Positions 51,237 to 60,012 of a stretch of 64,000 nucleotides of DNA are shown here, piece after piece. Under the pieces are notes generated by a model. That model made no database searches and was not told the DNA's origin. It saw only the letters and a list, made by a program, of their open reading frames with translations. The translations under genes and the position numbers were made by a program. This DNA is from Neobacillus cucumis (GTDB taxonomy: Bacteria > Bacillota > Bacilli > Bacillales > Cytobacillaceae). The stretch lies in the NCBI RefSeq assembly GCF_002860255.1, contig NZ_PGVE01000017.1:248001-312000 (forward strand). Direction: 5' to 3'. The first letter of the stretch is position 1; each line of letters starts with the position of its first letter.

Positions 51237-53060
51237 ATGACATTAAAAAGGTTTCTTTTTGGCCGACCTTTAAAATCTAGTGAAGCGGAAGCAGAAAAAA
51301 TGCCCATGTGGAAGGCATTACCCATTCTTTCATCAGATGCCCTTTCCTCAGTTGCCTATGGGACGGAAATGATTTTGCTTGAACTTGCCACTGTGGGGGC
51401 GTTTGCGTTTTCCTTTTCTCTGCCGATTGCGATTGCTATTATTCTTTTAATTACAATTCTAATCGTCAGTTACAGACAAGTGATTGATGCCTATCCGCAA
51501 GGCGGGGGAGCCTATATGGTGGCGAAAGAAAACTTAGGAATGATATGGGGCAGATTAGCTGGCGTTTCCCTATTGATTGACTATACATTAACCGTGGCAG
51601 TTTCCATATCTGCGGGAGTTTTAGCAATTACGTCCGCATTTCCAGCTGCATTACCTTATATCGTACCCATTGGGTTAATCTTTATCTGGTTCATGGTTTG
51701 GATGAACCTTAGAGGTACATCGGAATCGGGGAACGTATTTGCGTTTCCGACCTATTTATTTATTTTTTGTATGCTGATTTTAGTGGGTAAAGGCTTATTC
51801 GACTGGATGACTGGCAAGGCACTCGCGGAACACCATATAGCTATTTCAACTGGCTTTCCAGCAGGCTTAACCTGGTTTATATTATTAAAAGCATTTTCAT
51901 CAGGTTGTTCTGCTGTTACTGGTGTGGAGGCGATTTCGAATGCTGTTCCACACTTCCGGGACCCAGCCCAACGAAATGCCAAAAAGACTATGCTTACTCT
52001 GGGAGTGTTATTAGCGATTATTTTTGGCGGGGTAACGGTTTTATCCCAAGCTTATGCTATTCACCCAGACCCATCAGGGACAAAAACCGTTCTATCCATG
52101 GTTGCCGAGGATGCATTCGGACGCGGAGTTATTTATTATATTATCCAAATTTCAACGATGATGATTTTAACTCTAGCAGCTAATACAAGTTTCAATGGCT
52201 TTCCAATATTAGCTTCAATCATGGCACAGGATAATAATATGCCTCGAATGTTCAGCAATAGAGGTGAGCGTTTAGCCTTCAACTATGGAATTATCACGCT
52301 TGGAGTCTTAGCAAGTATTTTATTAATTATTTTTGGCGGCAGAACCGAAAGCTTAATACCGCTTTATGCGATTGGTGTTTTCCTATCGTTTACGATGGCA
52401 CAAGTTGGTCTCGTGATAAAGTGGCGTAAAGAGAAGTCACATGGATGGCAACGGAAAGCATTCATTAATAGTTTAGGAGCTTTAGTGACCTTCTTTGTTG
52501 TCATCATTTTTAGTATTACCAAGTTTGAAGAAGGGGCTTGGATCGTCGTAGTCATCACACCGGTCTTACTCTGGGTGATTACCATGATTAATAAACATTA
52601 CAAAAATGTGGCTAAGCAATTAAATGTTGATTTAGCTGAGCCTATTCCAACAACCGATACAATCATCATTATTCCGGTAGCGGGTATTCATAAGGTCGTT
52701 GTCTCCACCATCGGTTATGCAAAAGCTCTTACACCAAATGTGGTCGCCTTTTATGTGGCTTTTTCACCTGAAGCAGCCAAGGAAATGGAGGAAAAATGGG
52801 AAGAATGGAATCCAGGTGTGAGATTAGTGGTTGTTGTATCCCGTTACCGTACCGTGATCAAACCGTTAATGGAATTTATAGGACGGATTGAATATCACTT
52901 TGGCGAACAAAAGAGAATTACCGTGCTATTACCTGAATTTTTTACTCGCAAGTGGTGGCATCGTTTATTACACAACCAATCAGCTTTTCGAATCCGAGCT
53001 ATGCTTTTTGCACGAAAAGACGTCGTGGTTGCTACGGTTCCATTCCGTTTAAATAATTAA
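51237..53060 (+). CDS. kimA: High-affinity potassium transporter KimA (YdaO)
   Basis: KimA is an APC-superfamily proton-coupled potassium importer of the cell membrane, shut down by c-di-AMP at RNA and protein level. The 607-residue length equals that of B. subtilis KimA. The first part has about 12 membrane spans (start MTLKRFLFGRPLKSSEAEAE, then LPILSSDALSSVAYGTEMIL) and the C-terminal about 140 residues form a cytoplasmic USP-like domain (PTTDTIIIIPVAGIHKVVVS). ATG 51237 lies eight bases after AGGAGG; an in-frame TTG six bases earlier is too close. The riboswitch just upstream is the best evidence for identity. Confidence 0.95.
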   Translation: MTLKRFLFGRPLKSSEAEAEKMPMWKALPILSSDALSSVAYGTEMILLELATVGAFAFSFSLPIAIAIILLITILIVSYRQVIDAYPQGGGAYMVAKENLGMIWGRLAGVSLLIDYTLTVAVSISAGVLAITSAFPAALPYIVPIGLIFIWFMVWMNLRGTSESGNVFAFPTYLFIFCMLILVGKGLFDWMTGKALAEHHIAISTGFPAGLTWFILLKAFSSGCSAVTGVEAISNAVPHFRDPAQRNAKKTMLTLGVLLAIIFGGVTVLSQAYAIHPDPSGTKTVLSMVAEDAFGRGVIYYIIQISTMMILTLAANTSFNGFPILASIMAQDNNMPRMFSNRGERLAFNYGIITLGVLASILLIIFGGRTESLIPLYAIGVFLSFTMAQVGLVIKWRKEKSHGWQRKAFINSLGALVTFFVVIIFSITKFEEGAWIVVVITPVLLWVITMINKHYKNVAKQLNVDLAEPIPTTDTIIIIPVAGIHKVVVSTIGYAKALTPNVVAFYVAFSPEAAKEMEEKWEEWNPGVRLVVVVSRYRTVIKPLMEFIGRIEYHFGEQKRITVLLPEFFTRKWWHRLLHNQSAFRIRAMLFARKDVVVATVPFRLNN

Positions 53061-53157
53061 ATTAAATTATAAAAACGTCCAATGATGAGCTCCTTCTAAA
53101 CAAGGGAAGATTGAAGTTGCCTCGCTTATGAAGACGAATCTACAAAAAAGTAAATAA

Positions 53158-53210
53158 ACCATATAAAACAAGGGCTCGGAGGTTCACTCTCAGCCCTTGT
53201 TTTATATGGT
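53158..53210. terminator. Perfect 19-bp inverted repeat, bidirectional terminator
   Basis: ACCATATAAAACAAGGGCT (53158-53176) is repeated exactly inverted at 53192-53210. It lies between the converging kimA and CDF genes. No long T-run follows, but AT-rich flanks exist on both strands. Confidence 0.72.
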
Positions 53211-53222
53211 AATTAATACTCA

Positions 53223-54092
53223 TTAATTTGGTTCTACATGTACATGGACATCATAAACGTTATGTTCATTCATTAATTTATGTTCCACTTCCGTGGCAAT
53301 ATTATGGGCGGCTCGAATATCTAAATTAGAATTAACTAAGATGACAATATCGACTACCACGTTGTTTCCATAATTTCTTGCTTTTATATCTTTTACGCCT
53401 TTCACACCATAGCAATGATTAATCGTTTCTTTATATAATTCTATTAATTTCTCATCAAATCCATCCGTTAAATGATGAGAAGCTTCTCTAAAGATCTCCC
53501 AGCCTGTTTTACAGATAAGTAATCCGACGATTATGGCAGTTAAGGGGTCAAGCCAAGGGAGTCCGAACTGTGTTCCCATGATTCCAATAAAAGTTCCCAC
53601 GCTAACCCATGCATCTGATAGATTATCCTTTGCAGCTGCCATTACAGATTGACTATTAATATTGTCCGCCAACTTTTTGTTATAACGATAAACAAAATAC
53701 ATAACGATTGCACAACCAAGACCCGTCCAAGCAGAAAGTAAATCTGGAGATACAATTCTTCCAGCAAAAATACTAGTAATCGCTTCATAAGTCACCTGTA
53801 GTCCGACAACTAACATAATAAATGAAGCCACCAATGAAGCAATCGTTTCGGCTTTCCAGTGTCCATAAGGATGATCATCATCAGCTGGCCGCTGCGATAA
53901 TTTTAAACCTATCAGTACTGCGATAGAGGCAATTATATCAGTGGCATTATTTAATCCATCTGCTTTAAGGGCTTCAGAATTGGCCATATAGCCAACAATT
54001 AATTTTAATGAGGATAAACAAATATAAGCAATGATACTAACTATTGCTCCACGTTCACCACGTTTAAGATCTAAATATGCTTGTTCTTCCAT
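53223..54092 (-). CDS. Cation diffusion facilitator (CDF) family exporter
   Basis: CDF proteins are dimeric metal/proton antiporters with six spans and a cytoplasmic metal-binding C domain. The 289-residue protein has KADGLNNATD (site A in TM2, about residues 40-49), HPYGHWKAET (about 75-84; HPxGH loop), SDAWVSVGTFIG (TM5), and a C-terminal RNYGNNVVVDIVILVNSNLD and HDVHVHVEPN-type ending. The DGLNN-D site resembles that of Mn/Fe exporters such as B. subtilis MneP (YdfM) rather than the HxxxD zinc type, so manganese is a fair guess. The ATG follows AGAAAAAATG, a weak site. It is monocistronic. Confidence 0.9.
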   Translation of the reverse strand: MEEQAYLDLKRGERGAIVSIIAYICLSSLKLIVGYMANSEALKADGLNNATDIIASIAVLIGLKLSQRPADDDHPYGHWKAETIASLVASFIMLVVGLQVTYEAITSIFAGRIVSPDLLSAWTGLGCAIVMYFVYRYNKKLADNINSQSVMAAAKDNLSDAWVSVGTFIGIMGTQFGLPWLDPLTAIIVGLLICKTGWEIFREASHHLTDGFDEKLIELYKETINHCYGVKGVKDIKARNYGNNVVVDIVILVNSNLDIRAAHNIATEVEHKLMNEHNVYDVHVHVEPN

Positions 54093-54379
54093 TTTTTCTT
54101 CCCCCGACTTTTCAATCCTTTTCCATTATGAAACACAAATATCAAGTGGGTCTAGAGAAACCTTTTGTCTCTCTTCTAACTAATTGACAGGGGTGAAAAA
54201 AAGTTTCGTTTGGGAAACATTTAATAAAATAAAATACTTTATTTTAATAGTAGTATTTCTCTCAATTGTTTTTTTCCCAATCAATTAATATAAACAAAAA
54301 ATTAATTTTGCTTGTCCACAAATGTACAATCCCTCCTTAAATGATATTCATATATAAATTATGATAGGGGGTGAAAACT

Positions 54380-54601
54380 ATGAGTAATCAAAGCTTTATG
54401 CGTTTTGCATCTGAGCTTGTAGGTGAGGAAGTAGAAGTTATTACAGATAATGGAACTTTTACAGGGACTTTGGAATATGTAGGCTCTGATCATCTAGTAT
54501 TAGTAACTAGAATCAGAGGTCGTCGAGTTAGATTAGCTATTCGAATTGCTTTAATTATTGCTCTATTCAGTTTACTAACTGGACGTGGCTTTACTTTATA
54601 A
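54380..54601 (+). CDS. Small Lsm-like/DUF2642-type protein
   Basis: This 73-residue protein has a short beta-barrel-like core (LVGEEVEVITDNGTFTGTLE, then YVGSDHLVLVTRIRGRRVRLAIRIA), reminiscent of Lsm-like DUF2642-type spore proteins, and a hydrophobic C terminus (IIALFSLLTGRGFTL). ATG 54380 follows ATAGGGGGTGAAAACT; a GTG three codons earlier is inside that site. The first gene of a run of spore-type small proteins, though direct evidence of sporulation control is only positional. Confidence 0.7.
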   Translation: MSNQSFMRFASELVGEEVEVITDNGTFTGTLEYVGSDHLVLVTRIRGRRVRLAIRIALIIALFSLLTGRGFTL

Positions 54602-54628
54602 TGAATACTAGAATAATCTAAAAATAAA

Positions 54629-54679
54629 AGGCGTTTTATAGTTAGGCTAAGGAATACCTAGTATAAAACGTCTATTTTC
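54629..54679 (+). terminator. Terminator after Lsm-like gene
   Basis: GGCGTTTTATA and TATAAAACGTC arms with a long loop, followed by TATTTT. Confidence 0.72.
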
Positions 54680-54806
54680 TTGGAAATACAATACCACAAA
54701 CATAGCAATTATAAAAATTTCATAAGAATTTTTACCCTTGTCCCTGACATAATCCTCAAAAGGTGCAAATAACATAGTTGGGAGTGGAGTTTAGGGAGGG
54801 GATGGT

Positions 54807-55709
54807 ATGCAATTCCAGAGGCAACTTCCTGGGCATGTTAGCGTGGATCAATTTAATCAGATGTTAGTTGCGCCCGAATCATTTGCTGCAAAACCCGAAT
54901 CATTAACTGAACAACTATTTGTTGAACGATCCCTTACTGAAAATAGATTTTGGCTTAGAATTATGAAAGAGCATGCCTTATTTTTAGGTGAGGGGTTTAA
55001 TCGGAAAGATACTCACCTCATTCAGCAGACAGACAGGTTTCATACTTATTTTGAACAACAGGAAAAAAAGGCTTACCAAGTACCAAATAATGTTGGTCTT
55101 GTAAGAAAATTAAACGAAGAAAGTATTGAATTAGTTCATGGATTTCGCAATTTTAAAAGAAATCTTCTGATACTGATTATAAATTGTAAAATTAGCGGAT
55201 TTAATTTTCCTTTGCTTGTCGACCATATTGCACGGGAAGCAGAATATTTTATGAGAACTTTAATGAAGTTTAATCAGGGGATTTTAGACCCCATTCAGGA
55301 TGCTATCATTAGTGAGAATGTGTTTTGGCTGAGAATCATGATGGAACATTCTCGTTTTATAGCATCACTGCTCGACCAATCCGAAAGGAATTTAGTTAAT
55401 GCCGCACGGAAATTTGGAGACGATTTTGAAGTACTTTTAAATCAAGCAAGAGATGTAGAGTCAATGCTATATCAGAAACAGCCTACGTACCCAATCATTG
55501 GAAAAATGAATAAGGACAGTGAAAATGCGGCTCAAGAAATTCGTGCGTTCAAGCAAACAGGACTTGATTTAATAAAATCATGCCAAATTAGGAATGTAAT
55601 AAATCCATTATTGGCAGACCATGTAGTAAGGGAAGCTGATCATTTCTTATATATGATTCATGTCCTTGAAGAGAGGTTAAATGCAAAAAAGATGAGTGAA
55701 CAGCATTAA
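54807..55709 (+). CDS. DUF2935 (tandem hemerythrin-like bundle) protein
   Basis: This 300-residue protein has two similar helical modules. Module 1 shows TENRFWLRIMKEHALFLGEG (about residues 49-68) and module 2 shows SENVFWLRIMMEHSRFIASL (about 169-188), and each later has a FPLLVDHIAREAEYF- or NPLLADHVVREADHF-type block. The Glu/His residues in each pair (EH, DHxxREAxxF) match the hemerythrin-like DUF2935 family and probably bind a metal. The function is unknown; such genes occur in spore formers. The ATG follows AGGGAGGGGATGGT. Confidence 0.87.
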   Translation: MQFQRQLPGHVSVDQFNQMLVAPESFAAKPESLTEQLFVERSLTENRFWLRIMKEHALFLGEGFNRKDTHLIQQTDRFHTYFEQQEKKAYQVPNNVGLVRKLNEESIELVHGFRNFKRNLLILIINCKISGFNFPLLVDHIAREAEYFMRTLMKFNQGILDPIQDAIISENVFWLRIMMEHSRFIASLLDQSERNLVNAARKFGDDFEVLLNQARDVESMLYQKQPTYPIIGKMNKDSENAAQEIRAFKQTGLDLIKSCQIRNVINPLLADHVVREADHFLYMIHVLEERLNAKKMSEQH

Positions 55710-55722
55710 AGAAGGAAGATGG

Positions 55723-55752
55723 AAACGCACAGTACTCTTCTGTGTGTTTTTT
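55723..55752 (+). terminator. Terminator after DUF2935 gene
   Basis: AACGCACAG and CTGTGTGTT arms followed by TTTT. Confidence 0.8.
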
Positions 55753-55878
55753 AATTCTTCAAATAAATCTGTTGGATAGGTATTTGCTTGTATTTTTACA
55801 AAAAACTAATGAAAACGCCCTTCCGCTTCTTTATTTTTTACATAAATTGTATTGAATAAATAATAAGGAGGCCTATAT

Positions 55879-56022
55879 ATGTTTGGTTATGGTGGTTTTG
55901 GAGGATATGGCGGTTGCTGTGGTGGTTATGGTTATGGAGGTTTCGGTGGTTACGGCTGCTTTGCTTTAATCGTTGTATTGTTTATCTTGTTAATTATCGT
56001 TGGAGCAGTAATCTGCTTCTAA
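55879..56022 (+). CDS. YjcZ family sporulation peptide
   Basis: A 47-residue protein with a Gly/Tyr/Phe-rich start ([12 protein letters not shown] and repeats) and one C-terminal hydrophobic helix ending [17 protein letters not shown]. This build is the YjcZ/YjcM type, common in Bacillaceae and made during sporulation; the role is unknown. AAGGAGG lies 5-12 bases before the ATG. A CATAAATT about 30 bp upstream resembles a sigma-E/K -10, supporting mother-cell expression. A terminator follows directly. Confidence 0.9.
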   Translation: MFGYGGFGGYGGCCGGYGYGGFGGYGCFALIVVLFILLIIVGAVICF

Positions 56023-56045
56023 GAAAATTTAATAATGTATATCCC

Positions 56046-56068
56046 AAAAGCCCTTTATGGGCTTTTTT
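56046..56068 (+). terminator. Terminator after YjcZ-type gene
   Basis: AAAAGCCC and GGGCTTTTTT arms. Confidence 0.82.
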
Positions 56069-56183
56069 GGGTTATAAAAATTTTTTTTTATTTGGCTCAG
56101 CACTTGTCTAATCAGTTTGATACTCCTGTACATATTTTATATTACACCGTAGCCATAAGAACATAAAAAAATTACCTCCCAGG

Positions 56184-56210
56184 AACACCTGTTTATCAAG
56201 CAGGTGTTTT
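56184..56210 (+). terminator. Terminator-like hairpin with no obvious gene upstream
   Basis: AACACCTG and CAGGTGTT arms followed by TTC. It stands after the 55879-56022 gene's own terminator, with no gene between, and may serve the opposite-strand gene at 56271. Confidence 0.55.
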
Positions 56211-56270
56211 CATATTCTTTCATTATTTTAATAAAAACATAATGTCATAAGTTCTCAAATCTATATATAA

Positions 56271-56411
56271 TTATTTTAATACTAATTTTTCTATTTGGTC
56301 TTCGCTGACTAAAATGACTTCATCACCGACTAATATTTCTAAGTTTCCGTTTTTATAATCAAAAATAACTTTACACTCAAAACCTCTGTAAATGACTGCT
56401 TCTAAGCTCAA
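56271..56411 (-). CDS. Small 46-residue uncharacterised protein
   Basis: An open frame of 46 residues (start LSLEAVIYRGFECKVIFDYK if TTG at 56411 is used, where GAGGTG lies eight bases upstream; ATG at 56432 adds seven residues without a ribosome site). Alternating strands (VIYRGFECKVIFDYKNG, LEILVGDEVILVS) suggest a tiny beta-barrel. I know no family for it. The reading frame, ribosome site and lack of competing ORF make it likely but not certain. Confidence 0.45.
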   Translation of the reverse strand: MSLEAVIYRGFECKVIFDYKNGNLEILVGDEVILVSEDQIEKLVLK

Positions 56412-56585
56412 CTCTTTAACACCTCTTCTCATTTTTAAAAATGGGACAAATAAAATTGTAACAACATATCTCTATTATTAAAACATTTTCTTATCGACAT
56501 CTTCGGTCAAATTTCTTATTTCCCATCGAAATTTTAAATAACAAATGCTTTTCATGATGAAATTATTTGAAAAATGAAATGAGAT

Positions 56586-56618
56586 AACCCGTAAATCAAA
56601 TAGATTTGCGGGTTTTTT
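56586..56618 (+). terminator. Terminator-like hairpin on plus strand with no known gene upstream
   Basis: AACCCGTAAATC and GATTTGCGGGTT form a 12-bp stem (one G-T) and a T-run follows on the plus strand only. The nearest genes on that side are on the minus strand, so it may end an unseen short transcript or act on the plus-strand side of the DUF3231 gene's 3' end. Confidence 0.65.
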
Positions 56619-56643
56619 AAAATACTCCAAATAGGAATTTGGT

Positions 56644-57648
56644 TTATTTTTTTATAATTTTCGGTCTGTCCTCCATTTGAGGCGGTTCCTCAAACCAGCC
56701 GTTTTTGATCAATAATTCTATCCCTTCATGTCCGTATAATAAGATATCTTTTGATAATAATGACAATTTCATAGTAATGTCAGTTCGAAGACTAAACATT
56801 GCCCCAAAGCTGCTTCCTACAAGTCCAAACCCATTTAATAAGCAAATGCAATACATCATCAGTTTCTCAGAAAAAGGAGGGAAGGTTGAAGTGGTTACGA
56901 TACTGCCAGAAGTAGCAGAGAAATGAACATTTGCCTCTAATAAAATTTCTTCATATGTTTGAATATGTTTTTTTGCCAGTTCTAATCCTTTAATAAAATA
57001 TTTTCTAACCTTTTTATTCTCCGCACATTGCGCAAAACCAGTAATCAGCTGCAAGCCAATATTATTTGTCTCAATACCATGATGAAGAATTCCTAATTCA
57101 ATCGTATTTAGAGACCTCTTATCTCCTAAAGGCTTGAAACCTTTCATATAATTCGTGTTTTTTACAAATTCCACTGTTTTTGGCAGTGTTACATTAGGCG
57201 GGAGGGTTAGGATACCTTTATTCAATAAATAAACAGTGGATAATTTATAAATCCTCTGCGTGACATTTGTGAGACCCTGGTAAATCGCCATTACATCTTT
57301 TCGATACGCCATATTCATATTAATGGTATATAGCCCCATACTTAACTCTTTTAAAATCCGAAGAAACATAATGTCGAATCCATTATCGTATAGTTTTGGT
57401 GCTTCCAAATTAACATCTTCTTTTCTAAATCCCATTGGAATCACGATGCCATCATTCTCAAACAGAGTTTTAATCTCATTTACGTAGAAATGTAATTCCT
57501 GCCAAAGTCCACCCATTAAATTTTTTGCTTCCTGGTCATCGCTCTTCTCGATGAAATATTCTAAAATCCTAAGAATCATTGTTTTTTCTTGGTATGTAAG
57601 CCAAAGTGTCCCTAATTCAGAGGCACTAATAGGGTTTTTCTTTTCCAA
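56644..57648 (-). CDS. DUF3231 family protein, copy 1
   Basis: This 334-residue soluble, mostly helical protein holds two tandem DUF3231 repeats (about residues 8-160 and 180-325). Repeat 1 has SASELGTLWLTYQEKTMILR and repeat 2 has LNTIELGILHHGIETNNIGL; each later has a block around PPFSEKLMMYCICLLNGFGL-type Leu-rich helix. DUF3231 proteins are widespread in endospore formers and unlinked to a known activity. A TTG start at 57648 lies ten bases after GGAGG. A paralogue lies at 61897-62871 on the same strand. Confidence 0.85.
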   Translation of the reverse strand: MEKKNPISASELGTLWLTYQEKTMILRILEYFIEKSDDQEAKNLMGGLWQELHFYVNEIKTLFENDGIVIPMGFRKEDVNLEAPKLYDNGFDIMFLRILKELSMGLYTINMNMAYRKDVMAIYQGLTNVTQRIYKLSTVYLLNKGILTLPPNVTLPKTVEFVKNTNYMKGFKPLGDKRSLNTIELGILHHGIETNNIGLQLITGFAQCAENKKVRKYFIKGLELAKKHIQTYEEILLEANVHFSATSGSIVTTSTFPPFSEKLMMYCICLLNGFGLVGSSFGAMFSLRTDITMKLSLLSKDILLYGHEGIELLIKNGWFEEPPQMEDRPKIIKK

Positions 57649-57848
57649 AGCAGATTATCCTCCGATTTTTTTATTTAAAATTTGCCCATATAAAAATAAA
57701 TTATACTGAGGTAGTTTTTTTATATGAACCAACTCCAGTTTCTTAAATTGGCTTTTAGGCTACGAAGATATATTTATTGGAGGTAGATGAATGGGATCGT
57801 GATATATTGGGAAACTATGTTAAAAGCAGTGGAAAGGGTAGTAAGGGA

Positions 57849-58355
57849 ATGCACGTTACTATTGCGATTCTAACGATTTTGGCGTCTTTTAAATGGGCAA
57901 ACTGGAAAAACTGGAGAGCATACCATGCTAGTATGTTTTTTATTTCCACTGGTGGATTATTGTATGAATATATCGTACAAGAAAATACGTTATGGAAATT
58001 TCATCCTGATATCTTATACGGACATCATATGGTGGTTATTGTCTATGCAGTATTAACGATGCCAGTCAGTGTCTTAATATTTCTTTCCCATTTTCCACCA
58101 AGCTGGGGCAGGCGATTTATTTACATATTGGTTTGGTCTGGAATGTATATTTTCGTTGAGTGGATTTTACTTGTTTTTGAAAGAATTTCCTATCAGAACG
58201 GTTGGAGATTATGGTTTTCATTTTTATTTGATATAATGATGTTTTCAGTTATTGCAATTCATCAACATAAACCATTCCTTGCCTATCTCATCTCACTTCC
58301 TATTATCTTTTTCCTAATCATATACTTTGATATTCCTTTTAAGTTTGCTAAATAA
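57849..58355 (+). CDS. CBO0543 family membrane protein
   Basis: About 168 residues from the ATG at 57849 (MHVTIAILTILASFKWANWK), with five or six membrane spans and Trp-rich turns (WANWKNWRAYHASMFFISTG, ENTLWKFHPDILYGHHMVVI, GWRLWFSFLFDIMMFSVIA). This pattern is that of CBO0543-family membrane proteins, of unknown role and common in spore formers. The frame stays open upstream to about 57777. A strong GGAGG at 57779-57783 is placed before out-of-frame ATGs, including one opening only a three-codon ORF. I chose ATG 57849 because the family starts near this hydrophobic helix, but the N terminus is uncertain. Confidence 0.68.
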   Translation: MHVTIAILTILASFKWANWKNWRAYHASMFFISTGGLLYEYIVQENTLWKFHPDILYGHHMVVIVYAVLTMPVSVLIFLSHFPPSWGRRFIYILVWSGMYIFVEWILLVFERISYQNGWRLWFSFLFDIMMFSVIAIHQHKPFLAYLISLPIIFFLIIYFDIPFKFAK

Positions 58356-58385
58356 AGAAAAAAACCTTCATTAAAAGGTTTTTTC
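58356..58385. terminator. Bidirectional terminator
   Basis: GAAAAAAACCTT and AAGGTTTTTTC arms downstream of the CBO0543-type gene and upstream of the minus-strand 48-residue gene's end. Confidence 0.78.
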
Positions 58386-58570
58386 TTACGGTTTTTGCAG
58401 AAATTACAAAGCTTAAGTGATTACCATGTTCATAATAAAAAAGGAAGGAAACCGAGTGCATGGCACTGAAGTTTCCCTCAAGAAAGGTATTAGGCAAATC
58501 TATTATATGATTTGAGTTCCATTTATTCCAAGTGCTATGTTAGATTATCTGACATATTTTTTATTTGCAT

Positions 58571-58717
58571 TCATTTAAAGTCTGAGGAATCCGTATAATC
58601 GTAACGAATCCCGTCTCTTTGAGCATCAGTTATTTCTTTAACCTGTTTTCTATTGGTTTGTTGAACCTCCTCGTTATTGTTCACATGGTTCATTTGTTCA
58701 TTTTTTTTTGATTCCAC
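58571..58717 (-). CDS. Small hydrophilic 48-residue protein
   Basis: A GTG-started frame (MESKKNEQMNHVNNNEEVQQ start, ending DSSDFK) of very polar composition, rich in Asn, Gln, Glu and Lys, and without Cys or membrane segment. GGAGG lies about ten bases before the GTG, in good register. Small acidic/polar proteins of this kind often appear in spore formers (for instance YfhD-like), but I cannot assign a family. It occupies part of a long gap between plus-strand genes and is read from the opposite strand. Confidence 0.6.
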   Translation of the reverse strand: MESKKNEQMNHVNNNEEVQQTNRKQVKEITDAQRDGIRYDYTDSSDFK

Positions 58718-58882
58718 CAAAGCAGGCCTCCTTAATTGAATTTCTACCCCAATATTTTATCTGGAAAATAAATTATTATTCAGAGCTCTATGTAGAGTAA
58801 TTTAAGTCATCATACTGGAGATAATAAGGAAGTTGTTATGACTTAGGTTAGTCCGTCAGTTTTTTTAAAAAGGAAGTTTATA

Positions 58883-59980
58883 ATGGAAAATATAAAAATA
58901 AATTCATATCAACTATTTGTCTTAATCGTATTATTCGAGATGGGTAGTGCCATACTTTTTGCTCCAGGTTCACAAGCGAAACAGGACGCTTGGATTAGTA
59001 TTTTACTTGGGTTAGCAGGCGGACTAATCCTTTTTTTGGTATACTATCGACTCCATAAATTCTTTCCAACGATGCCACTGACAAGTTATGTTCAAAAACT
59101 AGCAGGAAAATGGGTTGGAACATTTATTGGATTTTTATATGTTGTTTATTTTATTTATCAGGCCACAAGGATTTTGCGTGATTTTGGAGAGTTATTAGTA
59201 ACATCTATTTATATGAATACTCCATTATTTATTATCAACGCATTAATGTTACTAACAATCATTTATGGCATTCAAAAGGGCCTGGAAGTCATTGCAAGAG
59301 TTTCTGAGTTGTTTTTTCTTTTTATCTATTTGTTTGCATCAATGGGTTTTTTAGTGATTATGTTTTCTGGTTTAATCCATTTAGAGAATCTTCAACCCAT
59401 CCTTGAAAATGGGATTACTCCTGCAATAAAAGCATTTATGCAAACCACTCTTTATTTCCCATTTGGAGAAATGATAGTTTTCACGATGATTTTACCGTCT
59501 TCCAATAATCAAGAAAAAGTAAAATTCGTCTGTCTTGGCGGGATGCTATTAGCAGGAATAAATATAGCGATTACCTCTTTGATTAATCTTTCTGTTCTTG
59601 GAGTAGATTTATTCACACGCTCTAATTTCCCGCTTTTAACAACCATTAGTAAAATCCATTTTACAAATTTTTTAGAAAGATTGGATGTAATATACATTCT
59701 TTATGTCATCATAGGGGGATATTTTAAAATTACAATCTTTTTTTATTCTGCAGTATTAGGGGCTGCTGATATTTTTAAAGTTGAAGATCACCGTAAACTG
59801 GTGTTTCCGGTAGGAGTGATCATATTATTTGGTTCTATTACCATTGCAGCTAATTATTCCGAACATATAAGTGAAGGAATAAAGTATATCCCGTTAATTT
59901 TACATTTACCATTTCAAGTTATTATTCCGATTGCTCTCCTAATTTTAGGTTTTTTTCGATATAGAAACAAAAATCATTAA
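58883..59980 (+). CDS. GerAB/ArcD/ProY family protein, solitary germinant-receptor B subunit
   Basis: This 365-residue membrane protein has about ten spans and the spore-germination GerB start (IKINSYQLFVLIVLFEMGSAIL). It is related to the B subunit at 27907 but differs substantially. Conserved blocks include GLEVIARVSELFFLFIYLFA (about 132-151) and LPFQVIIPIALLILGF. No A, C or D genes adjoin it, so it may work with subunits from another operon or transport a solute itself. The ATG follows AAAAAGGAAGTTTATA. It is monocistronic and ends in a hairpin. Confidence 0.9.
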   Translation: MENIKINSYQLFVLIVLFEMGSAILFAPGSQAKQDAWISILLGLAGGLILFLVYYRLHKFFPTMPLTSYVQKLAGKWVGTFIGFLYVVYFIYQATRILRDFGELLVTSIYMNTPLFIINALMLLTIIYGIQKGLEVIARVSELFFLFIYLFASMGFLVIMFSGLIHLENLQPILENGITPAIKAFMQTTLYFPFGEMIVFTMILPSSNNQEKVKFVCLGGMLLAGINIAITSLINLSVLGVDLFTRSNFPLLTTISKIHFTNFLERLDVIYILYVIIGGYFKITIFFYSAVLGAADIFKVEDHRKLVFPVGVIILFGSITIAANYSEHISEGIKYIPLILHLPFQVIIPIALLILGFFRYRNKNH

Positions 59981-60012
59981 AAATGGAGGAATATTTATCC
60001 TCCATTTTTTTA
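59979..60012. terminator. Bidirectional terminator between gerAB-type and DUF421 genes
   Basis: AAAAATGGAGGA and TCCTCCATTTTT arms between converging genes; the DUF421 stop codon is inside its T-run. Confidence 0.85.

Noticed and set aside
55914..56111. Frame overlapping the YjcZ-type gene
   Set aside because: An out-of-phase reading of the Gly/Tyr-rich repeat; the YjcZ frame has the ribosome site and the known family build.
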